Assembly: GCA_951394045.1 (NCBI GenBank)
Contig: OX595985.1
Span: 5,394,001 to 5,458,000, forward strand
Length of the DNA: 64,000 nt
Source of the DNA: Nitzschia sp. DOCU1
Lineage: Eukaryota; Bacillariophyta; Bacillariophyceae; Bacillariales; Bacillariaceae
Reading direction: 5' to 3'
The notes beneath the pieces were generated by a model, which worked only from the letters and a program-made list of their open reading frames with translations, was not told the origin of the DNA and did no database searches. Position 1 is the stretch's first letter; every line of letters begins with the position of its first letter. The translations under genes were made by a program, and so were the position numbers. Of this stretch, positions 44,625 to 58,900 are shown piece by piece.

Positions 44625-46580
44625 ATGAAAACTCACTTCACTGACTACTTTGTGCGCTGGCACAAATTGCTTTGGTCGGTCCTGCCTGGCCGCCCTGCCC
44701 CAACACGGTGTCGTCGTCGCTATCGCTCTGGAATTCGCCGTCCTCGCCCCGTCTCTTCGGCATGTTATCACTGCCCGACCGATATCCCTATCCTCCCTGA
44801 ATCTTTTGCCCCCGGTCGGACCGTTCCATTATCGGTCGCTCGATCCACTCGTGCCCTCTTAAGCACTCTGATCGATCAGGATCACATGGCTCTTCTGAGC
44901 CTGACCTCTGACGATGTCCCTGTTGTCCTCGATTCGGGCGCTACGATCGCTATTGGGATCGACAAATCGGATTTTGTCGGCGATATCATGCCTTGCCCGA
45001 TGGCGGAATTAAAAGGCATCGGCAGCGGCCTTGCTGTCAAAGGCATCGGGACCGTCAAATGGAGTTTCCGTGATGTCGATGGCAATGTTTGCAACGTCCA
45101 TTTACGCGCATTGTTTGTTCCGGATTGTCCTGTGCGCCTGCTTCCACCCCAGCAGTTATCCAATGATCCTCACGGATGCTCTGCCAATGGGGCCTGGATC
45201 GGATCTGGCGACGAGGCTTTGGTATTTTACAATGGCCACTGCCTGCCATTTGCCTACGATATGGCATCAAATTTGCCTATTTGCAAGACGATCCCTGGCG
45301 TTTCCAGATTCCGGGCATTCCTAAGCGGTTTATCCTTGCCGGCCACTACTGATGATGTTGCCTTGGACCCCACGATGGCCTCCCTTTTCGGCTCGACCCT
45401 TTCTGATGATCAGCGTCTGCTTTTGGACTATCATCGGCGATATGGTCACATCGGCATGAGTCGCATCCAGGAATGGGCCCGTGCTGGTTTATTCCAGATT
45501 CCAAAGCGGGTTTCGAAATGTAAAATCCCTGCTTGCCCCGGTTGCCATTTTGGTGGCATGTATCGCCGACCCCACTCTCATGACATCGGGAGTACAACCA
45601 TACCAGTGGCGGCCCCCGGTGATTTTGTGGCGGTCGATCAGATGGAATCGGCATTGGGTGGTCGCATTCCCTTCACTCGTGGCCGCCCCTCCAAACGTCG
45701 ATACAAATGCAGCACCGTCTTCGTAGATGCTTTCTCCAAATTTGCAAAGTCGTGTCTTCAGGAATCAACTGCGGCGGATCCGACTGTCGCGAGTAAATTG
45801 TCCTTTGAAGCTGATTGTCGGCAACATGACGTCCACGTCCGGCACTACCGTGCTGATAATGGAGTTTTTACCAGCAAGAAATTCCGAGATGCTGTGGCCT
45901 CTGCCGGCCAATCCATGTCATTCAGCGGGATTGGCGCACATTTTCAGAATGGTGTCGCCGAGCGATATATTGGGGTGTTCACCCGCACTGCTCGGATCCT
46001 GTTATTGGAGGCAATGTCAAGATTTCCCGGAGTGGTGGACGAGTCCTTCTGGAGCTTTGCCTTCCAGCACGCTGTCCTGTTACACAACCACACCCCACGC
46101 TATAAGTCAAGCGGTGCCGGTTATGACACCCCTTTCGAGAAATTCACGACGACTGACAGTCCATACGATATTGCCAGCTTCCACCCTTTCGGATGTCCCG
46201 TTTTTGTTTTACACCCCTCTCTGGCAGATGGTCAGCCACATCCAAAATGGAAGGAGCGGTGCTATCAGGGAATTTACGTTGGCCATTCCTCAGAGCACGC
46301 TTCGAATGTACCCTTGGTGTACAACCCAAGGACTGAGTTGGTCAGTCCAGCCTACCACGTGGTGTTCGACGATGATTTCCACTCGGCTGGTTTATTGTCA
46401 AATAAGGAAGATCCCACGGCCATTATTGAGGCCATCGGCCGTCTCCTTGCTTCCCCTGAGAATCGATGGAAGCACAAGGACCCGGTCGTCTGTTTTCTTT
46501 TCTGTCTGTTTTGTTTTGTCTTCTCTCCTGACTCTCCCGCTAGGAGCACGAGGGAGTCCTGGACCCTTGGAGTCCATTGA
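44625..46580 (+). CDS. Copia-B protease-integrase, no reverse transcriptase
   Basis: 651 codons. The aspartic protease has VVLDSGATIAIGI near residues 102-114 and a hydrophobic-GLG-like flap region (LAVKGIGTVKW). The integrase zinc domain (YHRRYGHIGMSRIQEWA, then CKIPACPGC) leads to the DDE core: AVDQMESALGG, HYRADNGVFTSKKF and NGVAERYIGVFTRTARILL, all catalytic acids present, followed by the Copia block TPFEKFTTTD, FHPFGCPVFVLHPSL and GIYVGHSSEHA. The frame continues to HVVFDDDFHSAGLLSNKED and then into a tail made of the 3' non-coding region (FLFCLFCFVFSPDSP). No RT motif occurs. Usual Copia pol is about twice this length. The integrase could act in trans, but this is inference. Confidence 0.92.
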   Translation: MKTHFTDYFVRWHKLLWSVLPGRPAPTRCRRRYRSGIRRPRPVSSACYHCPTDIPILPESFAPGRTVPLSVARSTRALLSTLIDQDHMALLSLTSDDVPVVLDSGATIAIGIDKSDFVGDIMPCPMAELKGIGSGLAVKGIGTVKWSFRDVDGNVCNVHLRALFVPDCPVRLLPPQQLSNDPHGCSANGAWIGSGDEALVFYNGHCLPFAYDMASNLPICKTIPGVSRFRAFLSGLSLPATTDDVALDPTMASLFGSTLSDDQRLLLDYHRRYGHIGMSRIQEWARAGLFQIPKRVSKCKIPACPGCHFGGMYRRPHSHDIGSTTIPVAAPGDFVAVDQMESALGGRIPFTRGRPSKRRYKCSTVFVDAFSKFAKSCLQESTAADPTVASKLSFEADCRQHDVHVRHYRADNGVFTSKKFRDAVASAGQSMSFSGIGAHFQNGVAERYIGVFTRTARILLLEAMSRFPGVVDESFWSFAFQHAVLLHNHTPRYKSSGAGYDTPFEKFTTTDSPYDIASFHPFGCPVFVLHPSLADGQPHPKWKERCYQGIYVGHSSEHASNVPLVYNPRTELVSPAYHVVFDDDFHSAGLLSNKEDPTAIIEAIGRLLASPENRWKHKDPVVCFLFCLFCFVFSPDSPARSTRESWTLGVH

Positions 46581-46637
46581 GTCCATTGCTCCTTCACTCT
46601 ACGTCACTCGTTCGCGCCATCCTCGATCACGAGGGAG

Positions 46638-46762
46638 TGTCGTCTGTCTGTCTGCGCGGTATGCTCTCGGATGACGTCGCCCTTCCTCCGATGACTCAGG
46701 ACCAATGACACATGCACGATGTAGACGACAATAACAGATAGTCTCACATTCTTAGCATTACA
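46638..46762 (+). repeat. Copia-B 3' LTR with preceding purine tract
   Basis: Identical to the 5' copy. The bases GAGGGAG just before it form the polypurine primer. The CATAG duplication follows directly. Confidence 0.95.
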
Positions 46763-47158
46763 CATAGTAACATTCGACTAACCCATAGAGTCCCTTGCCA
46801 ACGGCATGCCTACAATCTAAGTAGTAAATATTCATCGCCCAATAGAGGAGATGTATTTAGGACAAGGAAATAATTCAGACCATGGGTGACGAGGAGTCGT
46901 AGCTAGCCAAGACTAGGGACGCCTAGTTAGAAGGCGACGATACGAGGAATCGACATATCCGAATGAATATAATATATGCGCGTTATTTACGCGCGGGGAA
47001 AGACGTTCACAAAATGAACGATCGGTCGCAAATATTTGAAAGACAAAAATCTTTCGTCTCGTCAATCTTGTTGTTGGAATCATCTACAGTAGAAGTAATC
47101 TAGGTCTCACAATTATCACTAGCTTTATCTTTTATTTCGTCACCCCCGGGATAGGGCA
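46763..47158 (+). repeat. Gypsy LTR2, right part
   Basis: Continues LTR2 after Copia-B, starting with the duplicated CATAG. It ends GGGATAGGGCA and passes directly into unit 2. It matches the corresponding part of LTR3 almost perfectly. Confidence 0.92.
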
Positions 47159-47183
47159 CAGTTTTAAAACTCCCGTTTAAAGG

Positions 47184-48119
47184 ATGAAGAGCTCCTACTC
47201 CAACCACGAGTACGCGAAGAAAGTTGCGTTGTTGTTGACTCAAGCCGCTCACGTCAACCCTCTGTTGAGAAACCGAAGGACGAAAACATTCTCCAAGACG
47301 ACGAGAAGTCCAAGAAGGTCAAGATCAAGTTGAACCCAACCGATGAGGACTCAGACGAGTTCGAAATACGGTGCTTTATCTTCGAACAAGGCGACGCCGA
47401 ACGATGGGTCAAGTGGCGGATGCAGATGGACGAGTTGATTCGGGACGTCCCCTTGGACGATGGGGAGAAGAAAATCAAGTATGCGAAGGCGTTGTTGGCT
47501 GGAGACGCAAGGCAAAGGTTCGCTGACATCGTTGCTAACCTCCGTCCCAGCATTGAAGATTCAGACGAAGAAGAAGAAGGGACCCCGGCCGACACTTTCA
47601 ACGAAGCGATGCAACGAATGAGCCAGTACTACTTTGGCACTGAGCATGCCTACCGCCGCCAACAAAACTACCTACGCTACCATGTGTTCATGATGGAGAT
47701 GTCTTTGGCCGACTTCAAGGCCGAACTACTTCGTCAAAACAACATGCTACCTTACTTCCCGATCCCCGAAGACAAAACGAGCTGCGAGATGTTCGACGAT
47801 GACGAGCTCCTCGATGAGGCTCGACGAGTACTACAAATACTTGGAAAAGCTCGAGGCCAAGCACGTCTTCGACGATGCAGTCCGAGCAGATAAAAAGAAT
47901 AACGAAAAGAAAAACGCCGACCGATCTGAAAGCGAAAGCAAAGATGGCGGTAAGAAAAGAAAAAGAGGCAAAGACCGCAAGAAAGCCGAAAAGGGGGACA
48001 GAAAGAAACCCTGCAAGCACTGAGGCAAGTTCCATCCGGCCCCCGACAACAAGTGTTGGAGCCTTCCTGGCAATGCCAAGGATTGCCCAAACAAGCGTCC
48101 GCGCGGAGCCCGAGAGAAC
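47184..48119 (+). pseudogene. Gypsy unit 2 gag (broken)
   Basis: The start [20 protein letters not shown] matches unit 1, but a deletion after AAHVNP shifts the frame. The body continues from NPTDEDSDEFEIRCFIFEQG to EMFDDDELLDE, where a deletion of roughly 30 codons (relative to unit 1) shifts again, and the zinc knuckle has TGA instead of the second Cys (CKH-stop). All three lesions recur in unit 3. Confidence 0.88.
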
Positions 48120-49709
48120 ATGTTCTCGGCACTCCAAATGGAGACTGTCGTCCAAGCCCTCGCTAAGAAACAAAGTAAGAAAGAAAAAGGAAAGACCAAA
48201 GCCAAAAGGCAGGTCAGTTTCCAGCTGAACAATCAGTCAGACAGTAGCAGTAACGAAAGTAGCGATTCTGAGAGCGACTACTTTGGCTACAATAGCGAAA
48301 ATGAAAGTAGTTTTGCTATTCGAACGTCACGCCCTACAGATATAGTCGTCGAAGCTTTAAATCCTAGAGGTGAATCCTACGTCCTTCGAACTCTCCTAGA
48401 CACGGGTACTAGTCGTTCCATTGTTCTTAAGAACTTTGTGACGCTTAGCCAGCTCGTTCCTAGTACTGGAAAACGAGTTACTACTTGGACGACTATGGGC
48501 GGCGAATTCAAGACGGACAAAGTCGCAAAGATCCGCTTCAGGATCCCCGAACTCTCGACTAGTAAAGAAATTCATTGGCCATGTCACGTCGATGAGCATA
48601 CAGATCGCGAAAACTCACCTTACGACCTGATTCTAGGACTTGACCTATTAGCCGAATTGAAGTTTGTACTCGATTTCGAGAAACGAACGGTTCGATGGGG
48701 CGATAGCGAAGTCGAGATGAAGGAACGTGGTGTTGTAACGGATCCAGAGGCTCTACAGCTTCTGTATGAGATGTCTCAAGACGCCCCCGTTATCCAAGCG
48801 GCGGAAGAACGACAAGCTAAGATCCTTGACGCCGACTACTCCAAGGTCGAGATGGAAGAGTTCGTTGACTCACTCGACTACTTAACTAAGGAGCAACGAG
48901 CGGAGCTACTAGCTGAACTGAAGCAGCACCCTACACTATTTGGTGGCGGATTAGGTAAACTTAAAATAGATCCAATTCGTCTAGAGTTAAAAGAAGGAGC
49001 AAAGCCCTATCATGCTAAGCCATTCGGCATTCCTCATGCGTACGAACAAACGACGCGAAAAGAGATCGAACGATTCGAAAAACTTGGAATCTGGAAGCGT
49101 GTCAACCAATCCACATGGACGGCCGGCACGTTCATTCAACCGAAGAAAACGGGCGATGTGCGCGTACTTACGGATTTTCGGAAACTCAACGAATATCTTG
49201 TGCGCAAGCCACACCCACTGCCAAAGATCAACGAGTTATTGCAAAAACTCCAGGGCTTTAAATGGGCAAGGGCTATTGACCTCAGCATGGGCTATTATCA
49301 CATTCCAATGGATAAGTACAGCCAAGGCCTCCTTGGTACTGTAATGCCGTGGGGCTTATATCAGTACCAGGTGCTGCCGATGGGTATATCCAATGCCCCT
49401 GATATTTTCCAAAGTATCATGATGCGTCTCCTTGGTGACCTGGAGTACGTGCAGGTATACAGGGATGATATTTTGATAACAAGCAAAGGCACATTTAGCG
49501 ACCACGTTGCCAAGCTCAAAGAGGTCCTTGCACGACTCGAACAAGCCGGTTTCCGCGCTAACGTCCGCAAATGCAAATTTGCTGCCGACCGCGTTGAGTA
49601 CCTAGGCTACGAGATCTCCCGTGACGGTATCCATCCCCAACCTAAGAAAGTGGAAGCGATACTAAAGATGCAGCCGCCGCAAACGAAGCGACAACTGAGA
49701 CGTTTCTTA
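48120..49709 (+). pseudogene. Gypsy unit 2 protease and reverse transcriptase
   Basis: Open frame in phase with the gag linker. Protease: LRTLLDTGTSRSIVL (DTG about residue 93). RT: KKTGDVRVLTDFRKLNEYL, AIDLSMGYYHIPMDK, YQVLPMGISNAPDIFQ and the catalytic box, which here reads YRDD (AGG codon at 49461) where unit 3 has YMDD. The x position of YxDD is hydrophobic in active enzymes, so Arg probably inactivates it. The frame passes the thumb start (MQPPQTKRQLRRF) and then joins a distant segment, so the connection and RNase H domains do not follow. Confidence 0.88.
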
Positions 49710-50283
49710 ATGTTCCCATTGGGAAACAAATGTCTTATTGTATGGCGCATCATCCAATTGATGACGACGACTACGAGATCTCCTATGCCGACCTCGTGAC
49801 CGCGGAAGATATCGCGGCAGAAGAAGGATTCGCACTGAGTCCAAAGGTAGTAGCATACTACCAAAACAAAGACCTCGTCTGGGTCACTATTCGGGTGTCG
49901 CGATAGCGTGTCCGCGACTACGTTGTCTTCGCCTTTGACATGCACGAACTTAGCACCGTACTCTTCCAACAGAAGACGCCAGCGAACCACGCGGGAACTC
50001 GGCATCTTGTTGTACAGAATATTTAGGTGGTCCGTGTGTACTACCAGCTTTTGACCAAGGAGAATATTCCTAAATTCCTTAAGTGTTTCAACTATACTTA
50101 GCAGTTCCTGTTCACCTGTCGTATAATTCTTTTGGGCGGAGTTCAACTTCCGACTATAGAACGCCAATGGCTTGCCATCTTGCATAATTACGGCGCCCAA
50201 TTGATAATCGCTAGCATCCGTATATATGTGGAATTCTTTATTGAAGTCGGGGAAGTTCAACAGCGTCTCTCTCGCTACTGCCC
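49710..50283. pseudogene. Gypsy unit 2 RNase H region, deleted and partly inverted
   Basis: At 49710 the RT end is fused to sequence that in unit 3 lies about 880 bp further (54333-54500, plus strand). From about 49878 to 50280 the sequence is the reverse complement of unit-3 bases about 53917-54318, encoding the RNase H strand order ([19 protein letters not shown]) on the minus strand. LTR3 follows at once. Integrase is absent. Confidence 0.9.
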
Positions 50284-50901
50284 TGCCATACCCCACAGAG
50301 ACGCATAAGTAGTTTAGTCAAGTTAGTCCTATTAGCTGGTAGTCTTAGTAGTCATAGACGAACGGAGTCGTCCGTTGAGCGGATGACGTACAGACGGCTA
50401 ACGGACACGGACGCGAACGAACGATGACGTCGTCGCTGACGGCGCACCGACGCAGCGATCAAAGGAGTCGCAGCGTTACACATGGAAGCGCTCTGTAGTA
50501 TATCGCATAGTAACATTCGACTAACCCATAGAGTCCCTTGCCAACGGCATGCCTACAATCTAAGTAGTAAATATTCATCGCCCAATAGAGGAGATGTATT
50601 TAGGACAAGGAAATAATTCAGACCATGGGTGACGAGGAGTCGTAGCTAGCCAAGACTAGGGACGCCTAGTTAGAAGGCGACGATACGAGGAATCGACATA
50701 TCCGAATGAATATAATATATGCGCGTTATTTACGCGCGGGGAAAGACGTTCACAAAATGAACGATCGGTCGCAAATATTTGAAAGACAAAAATCTTTCGT
50801 CTCGTCAATCTTGTTGTTGGAATCATCTACAGTAGAAGTAATCTAGGTCTCACAATTATCACTAGCTTTATCTTTTATTTCGTCACCCCCGGGATAGGGC
50901 A
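50284..50901 (+). repeat. Gypsy LTR3 (full, 618 bp)
   Basis: Complete LTR with the same ends as LTR1. It acts as 3' LTR of unit 2 and 5' LTR of unit 3. Confidence 0.92.
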
Positions 50902-50926
50902 CAGTTTTAAAACTCCCGTTTAAAGG

Positions 50927-51862
50927 ATGAAGAGCTCCTACTCCAACCACGAGTACGCGAAGAAAGTTGCGTTGTTGTTGACTCAAGCCGCTCACGTCAA
51001 CCCTCTGTTGAGAAACCGAAGGACGAAAACATTCTCCAAGACGACGAGAAGTCCAAGAAGGTCAAGATCAAGTTGAACCCAACCGATGAGGACTCAGACG
51101 AGTTCGAAATACGGTGCTTTATCTTCGAACAAGGCGACGCCGAACGATGGGTCAAGTGGCGGATGCAGATGGACGAGTTGATTCGGGACGTCCCCTTGGA
51201 CGATGGGGAGAAGAAAATCAAGTATGCGAAGGCGTTGTTGGCTGGAGACGCAAGGCAAAGGTTCGCTGACATCGTTGCTAACCTCCGTCCCAGCATTGAA
51301 GATTCAGACGAAGAAGAAGAAGGGACCCCGGCCGACACTTTCAACGAAGCGATGCAACGAATGAGCCAGTACTACTTTGGCACTGAGCATGCCTACCGCC
51401 GCCAACAAAACTACCTACGCTACCATGTGTTCATGATGGAGATGTCTTTGGCCGACTTCAAGGCCGAACTACTTCGTCAAAACAACATGCTACCTTACTT
51501 CCCGATCCCCGAAGACAAAACGAGCTGCGAGATGTTCGACGATGACGAGCTCCTCGATGAGGCTCGACGAGTACTACAAATACTTGGAAAAGCTCGAGGC
51601 CAAGCACGTCTTCGACGATGCAGTCCGAGCAGATAAAAAGAATAACGAAAAGAAAAACGCCGACCGATCTGAAAGCGAAAGCAAAGATGGCGGTAAGAAA
51701 AGAAAAAGAGGCAAAGACCGCAAGAAAGCCGAAAAGGGGGACAGAAAGAAACCCTGCAAGCACTGAGGCAAGTTCCATCCGGCCCCCGACAACAAGTGTT
51801 GGAGCCTTCCTGGCAATGCCAAGGATTGCCCAAACAAGCGTCCGCGCGGAGCCCGAGAGAAC
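50927..51862 (+). pseudogene. Gypsy unit 3 gag (broken)
   Basis: Carries the same two frame-shifting deletions and the same TGA in the zinc knuckle as unit 2, at a constant offset of 3,743 bp. The copies are near-identical, so unit 2 and unit 3 derive from duplication of an already defective gag. Confidence 0.88.
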
Positions 51863-53548
51863 ATGTTCTCGGCACTCCAAATGGAGACTGTCGTCCAAGC
51901 CCTCGCTAAGAAACAAAGTAAGAAAGAAAAAGGAAAGACCAAAGCCAAAAGGCAGGTCAGTTTCCAGCTGAACAATCAGTCAGACAGTAGCAGTAACGAA
52001 AGTAGCGATTCTGAGAGCGACTACTTTGGCTACAATAGCGAAAATGAAAGTAGTTTTGCTATTCGAACGTCACGCCCTACAGATATAGTCGTCGAAGCTT
52101 TAAATCCTAGAGGTGAATCCTACGTCCTTCGAACTCTCCTAGACACGGGTACTAGTCGTTCCATTGTTCTTAAGAACTTTGTGACGCTTAGCCAGCTCGT
52201 TCCTAGTACTGGAAAACGAGTTACTACTTGGACGACTATGGGCGGCGAATTCAAGACGGACAAAGTCGCAAAGATCCGCTTCAGGATCCCCGAACTCTCG
52301 ACTAGTAAAGAAATTCATTGGCCATGTCACGTCGATGAGCATACAGATCGCGAAAACTCACCTTACGACCTGATTCTAGGACTTGACCTATTAGCCGAAT
52401 TGAAGTTTGTACTCGATTTCGAGAAACGAACGGTTCGATGGGGCGATAGCGAAGTCGAGATGAAGGAACGTGGTGTTGTAACGGATCCAGAGGCTCTACA
52501 GCTTCTGTATGAGATGTCTCAAGACGCCCCCGTTATCCAAGCGGCGGAAGAACGACAAGCTAAGATCCTTGACGCCGACTACTCCAAGGTCGAGATGGAA
52601 GAGTTCGTTGACTCACTCGACTACTTAACTAAGGAGCAACGAGCGGAGCTACTAGCTGAACTGAAGCAGCACCCTACACTATTTGGTGGCGGATTAGGTA
52701 AACTTAAAATAGATCCAATTCGTCTAGAGTTAAAAGAAGGAGCAAAGCCCTATCATGCTAAGCCATTCGGCACTCCTCATGCGTACGAACAAACGACGCG
52801 AAAAGAGATCGAACGATTCGAAAAACTTGGAATCTGGAAGCGTGTCAACCAATCCACATGGACGGCCGGCACGTTCATTCAACCGAAGAAAACGGGCGAT
52901 GTGCGCGTACTTACGGATTTTCGGAAACTCAACGAATATCTTGTGCGCAAGCCACACCCACTGCCAAAGATCAACGAGTTATTGCAAAAACTCCAGGGCT
53001 TTAAATGGGCAAGGGCTATTGACCTCAGCATGGGCTATTATCACATTCCAATGGATAAGTACAGCCAAGGCCTCCTTGGTACTGTAATGCCGTGGGGCTT
53101 ATATCAGTACCAGGTGCTGCCGATGGGTATATCCAATGCCCCTGATATTTTCCAAAGTATCATGATGCGTCTCCTTGGTGACCTGGAGTACGTGCAGGTA
53201 TACATGGATGATATTTTGATAACAAGCAAAGGCACATTTAGCGACCACGTTGCCAAGCTCAAAGAGGTCCTTGCACGACTCGAACAAGCCGGTTTCCGCG
53301 CTAACGTCCGCAAATGCAAATTTGCTGCTGACCGCGTTGAGTACCTAGGCTACGAGATCTCCCGTGACGGTATCCATCCCCAACCTAAGAAAGTGGAAGC
53401 GATACTAAAGATGCAGCCGCCACAAACGAAGCGACAACTGAGACGTTTCTTAGGCATGGTAAATTACTACCACGATATGTGGCGGAAGCGATCGCACATA
53501 CTGGCGCCGCTAACGGCGTTGTGTTCCAAGTCAGTCCCGTGGAAATGA
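51863..53548 (+). pseudogene. Gypsy unit 3 protease and reverse transcriptase
   Basis: 561 codons with protease DTG and all RT blocks intact, including the catalytic YMDD (ATG at 53204). Compared with unit 2 I found only isolated changes (for example GTPHAYEQ versus GIPHAYEQ, and YMDD versus YRDD). It continues through the thumb (MVNYYHDMWRKRSHILAPL) and ends at a TGA where unit 4 has the TGG Trp codon (SVPWK then stop). The sequence then runs into a stray LTR fragment. Confidence 0.88.
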
Positions 53549-53598
53549 ACTCTCGAATGCAATGAATCATTCGAATCGATTAAGCGAGCAGTAGCGCA

Positions 53599-53695
53599 TC
53601 AATCTTGTTGTTGGAAAGAAGTCAAGTAGATGTCACATAGGTCTCACAATTATCACTAGCTTTATCTTTTATTTCGTCACCCCCGGGATAGGGCA
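53599..53695 (+). repeat. Gypsy LTR 3'-end fragment inside unit 3
   Basis: About 97 bp matching the last part of the LTR (TCAATCTTGTTG to GGGATAGGGCA), with the LTR1-type variant GTCAAGTAGATGTCACATAG. It separates two overlapping copies of the RT thumb region. The same structure recurs at 60184-60280. Confidence 0.9.
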
Positions 53696-55913
<2,218 letters not shown>

Positions 55914-58900
55914 AAAAAAAAAAACCGAAGCCTATTTTTAAACCGACCGGAAGAGATGTAGGTCTCTACCAACCCGGCCCGGGCGTCCCGAGGGGAAGCG
56001 CGGAACAATCTATTCCGGGTGGCCCTAAGGGGGTTCCACCTGGCTAGGGGTTGGGGGGTGAAAGGCTTGGTTGATCGGAAGGGTTCCAGTAACACCTAAT
56101 GCTGTAGCACGGGTGGCACTTGCCCGAATGGCCTCACTGTGCATGGAAATCCACGCCTCGATGGTAGACAGATCCGGGTAAGCTTGAAGGTGAGCCTCTG
56201 CGCTGGCAAGAAAAAGATGGCGATCGCATGGGCACACCTTAGATTTCAGGGAGTACAAGGCATTGAGTTGAGCTTGAATAACTTGAAGACGAGCGGCAGT
56301 GCGGGTGGCTTTGTCGACTTCGTGACGTTCATCGTTTCGTTGTTTCCAGAGGACAAACCATTGAGTGATCAAGAGGCGACCCATGCCAAGTGCCCATTTG
56401 GATCCAGAGAGCTGAAACGATGCTGGTTGAGACTGCGAGTAATTGTCGTGACAGGAAATCCATAGCTTGGACCACCGGCCTCGGTAGACCTGGTCCCATC
56501 CTATGTCGTTTTGCTGAGTAATCAGAGCATGGTAGGGCGGAGGATACGTTGCAGGAAGTATACCACTGAGATGGCCCCTGTGGAATTGGGCGAGGCCAGC
56601 GCAGAGTATCTGAATAAGAATCGGGTCAGAGAAATTTGTCGTGTACTTGCGGATCATAGAAAAAGTGGTGGCACGCCACTGCTCCCTAGTGGGACTGGGG
56701 CAGAGGATGGCATGATTATTTGTCTCATCAGGACATGGGCAGGAGGGGCAGGAACGAGCATGGCTGGGATCGTGGCGGTGGGCTATATGACCCGTGGGAG
56801 CAATAGCATGGATATGCTTGACAAATGTGGTGCGGCGATTTTTGAAAGCTTGGCTGATATGGGAGAAGAGGTCGAAGTCAATAGTTTGGCGGATAGCGGG
56901 AGTCCAATGAAATCTGTGTTCCAAGTAGGCAAACAGAGCTGGGGCGTTGGCTGCTTCATGGACCCGTCGCTTCAATTTACTGGTGACCGATTCCCCACGG
57001 ATAATAAGCTGAGCTGGAGCGCCCGGAAGGGGAATTGGAATTAATAAGTTCACGGGGTGTTCGATGGATGCAGTGGTGGCTTCGGAATCAGCGTGGCAGT
57101 TGAGGCGGGCGGGAATAGACAGCCGGGTCACTGGACGTTGAGAGTCCTGATGACCTTTGACCCACTTTAGAGTCACGGGGCTCTCCAATTGTTGGATCGA
57201 GGATGCCACACATTGGCCAACATCCCATTCGGAAAGCAGATAAGCATTGGGAGTGGCGTATTTGGACCCAACAGAACGATCCGTTCGTTTGATCACACTG
57301 GAATTATCCAGGTATGCACGGAAAGGAGCATTGAACGGGATGCCAGTGTACTCAATCAGTCGAATAAGAAATCTGAGGAGAGCCAGCAGACCATATGCTT
57401 CACTCCGAAACGAATTGGGGCGGGCTCCTGGGGCGGGCCCGCGGCCTCTTGCCAGAATGCGTCCAGAGTGTCTGGCCAGGACAAATCCAAAAGTGGCGGC
57501 CAGGAGGCGGACGGATCCATCGCTGCATCCAATACCTCCACCATCAGTAGTAAGCAGCTCGAGAATTTCCTTCGGGGAAAGCAGTAGCTGGCAACTATTC
57601 AGCAGGGATCGTTCCCAGGCGGGCAAGGTAGCCACAAATTCAGCAAAGGATCGGATGGGTGTAGAAGGTGGCGCGGGGGTGGCAGCAGAATTGGCAATTG
57701 AGTGGCAATCAGGCGCAAGCTCATCCCGGATAATTCTCACATGAACTGGGGAGATAGCAAGCTGTGGCGGCTGCGTAGGACCTGAGTGAACATAGTCAAA
57801 TCGGCGGGGCCGGAGTTGCGGCATTGGCCGATATTGCCCATTGATAGTGTGCCTGTACAGTTGGTCTTCTGCCGAATTATATGTCCAAGTGGGCCAGAAC
57901 CGGCACTTCGAAATTGGTACTGTCCATCGGCCAAGTGGCTGATAGAGGGCGCCTTTGGGATTACTGATAGTGCGGAGGAATCGTCGCCATATGGTCCATG
58001 CCTCGGCAGGAGGTTGGGGTTGATTGAAGTGAGACACACGCAGGTGTTCGGAAGTGGGAGGGCAATCATGGCGAATCACGGCACCGCGTAGATGGGCGCC
58101 TTCTAGGTCAGACACATCCGCCAAAGTTTGCACTTGAAGAAATCGACGGCATGACTGGATTTGTCGTAACTGCAGGGAAGTGAAGCCAGGAGTCTCAAGG
58201 GCAATATCCATTAGATGACGATCACCGATACGGAGAAGTGGCGGAACATGATCATTCAGAAGAATGATCTGTCCATCAATTGTTGCAAGGAATATTCGAA
58301 GCGCCAGAAGTGGGGATAGGGGGCATGGAGGGATTGGACGTGAGGGAAATTCAAACACCGGAAAGGACACACCAAGGAAAGCCTGGAGCCATGACACGGC
58401 AATTGATAGCTGGCGTCCGGGCTGAGTGGTAGGATGACTGAAGAATTTCATGGCCATCTGTAGACTAAGGGCGCCATGTTCCACGTAAGAACGGCGGTAG
58501 CTGGAGCCTCCGAAATTTGAAGGGCCGTAACGGATAGCCCGAGCCATAGTGCGGGCGTATCCACAGCGGGGAATAAGGGCTTTCATGATCCGCCGATCAA
58601 GGGCATCGCAGTCGGACTCAGACAGGTGCATAACAGCCAGAGGATAAGTCACTGATGGCAAATACATGGACCAGTAGAGGGTATTCGCTTCGTTGGGAGT
58701 GAAATAGTTGGTTTCCAAAATACGAGCAAATTCTTCATTTTTCTTGACAAGGGCATGGTACTGTGTCCCGGTGCGACCTGCTGGGTTGACATGGCATCCC
58801 AGTGTTTTATGGCATTGATAGTTGGATATTTGACAAATCTTGGTGGTCTTGTCTCCATGTAGAAGAACCACAGGTGGAGCAAAAATACCGGGGCGTGGAT

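Larger units (their letters stand above)
42529..46762 (+). mobile_element. Copia-B: recent Copia element lacking RT and RNase H
   Basis: A 4,234-bp element with identical 125-bp LTRs (TGTCGTC...TTACA), a 5-bp duplication CATAG (42524-42528 and 46763-46767), a gag frame and a protease-integrase frame, both open. After the integrase there is only a short tail, a purine tract and the 3' LTR: the whole RT-RNase H region is absent. Diatom Copia elements are normally of PR-IN-RT-RH order, so this is an internally deleted, non-autonomous derivative. Confidence 0.93.

Noticed and set aside
49607..50296. Minus-strand 229-codon frame as an independent RNase H gene
   Set aside because: It is an inverted piece of gypsy unit pol; its ends are gypsy sequence read on the wrong strand.
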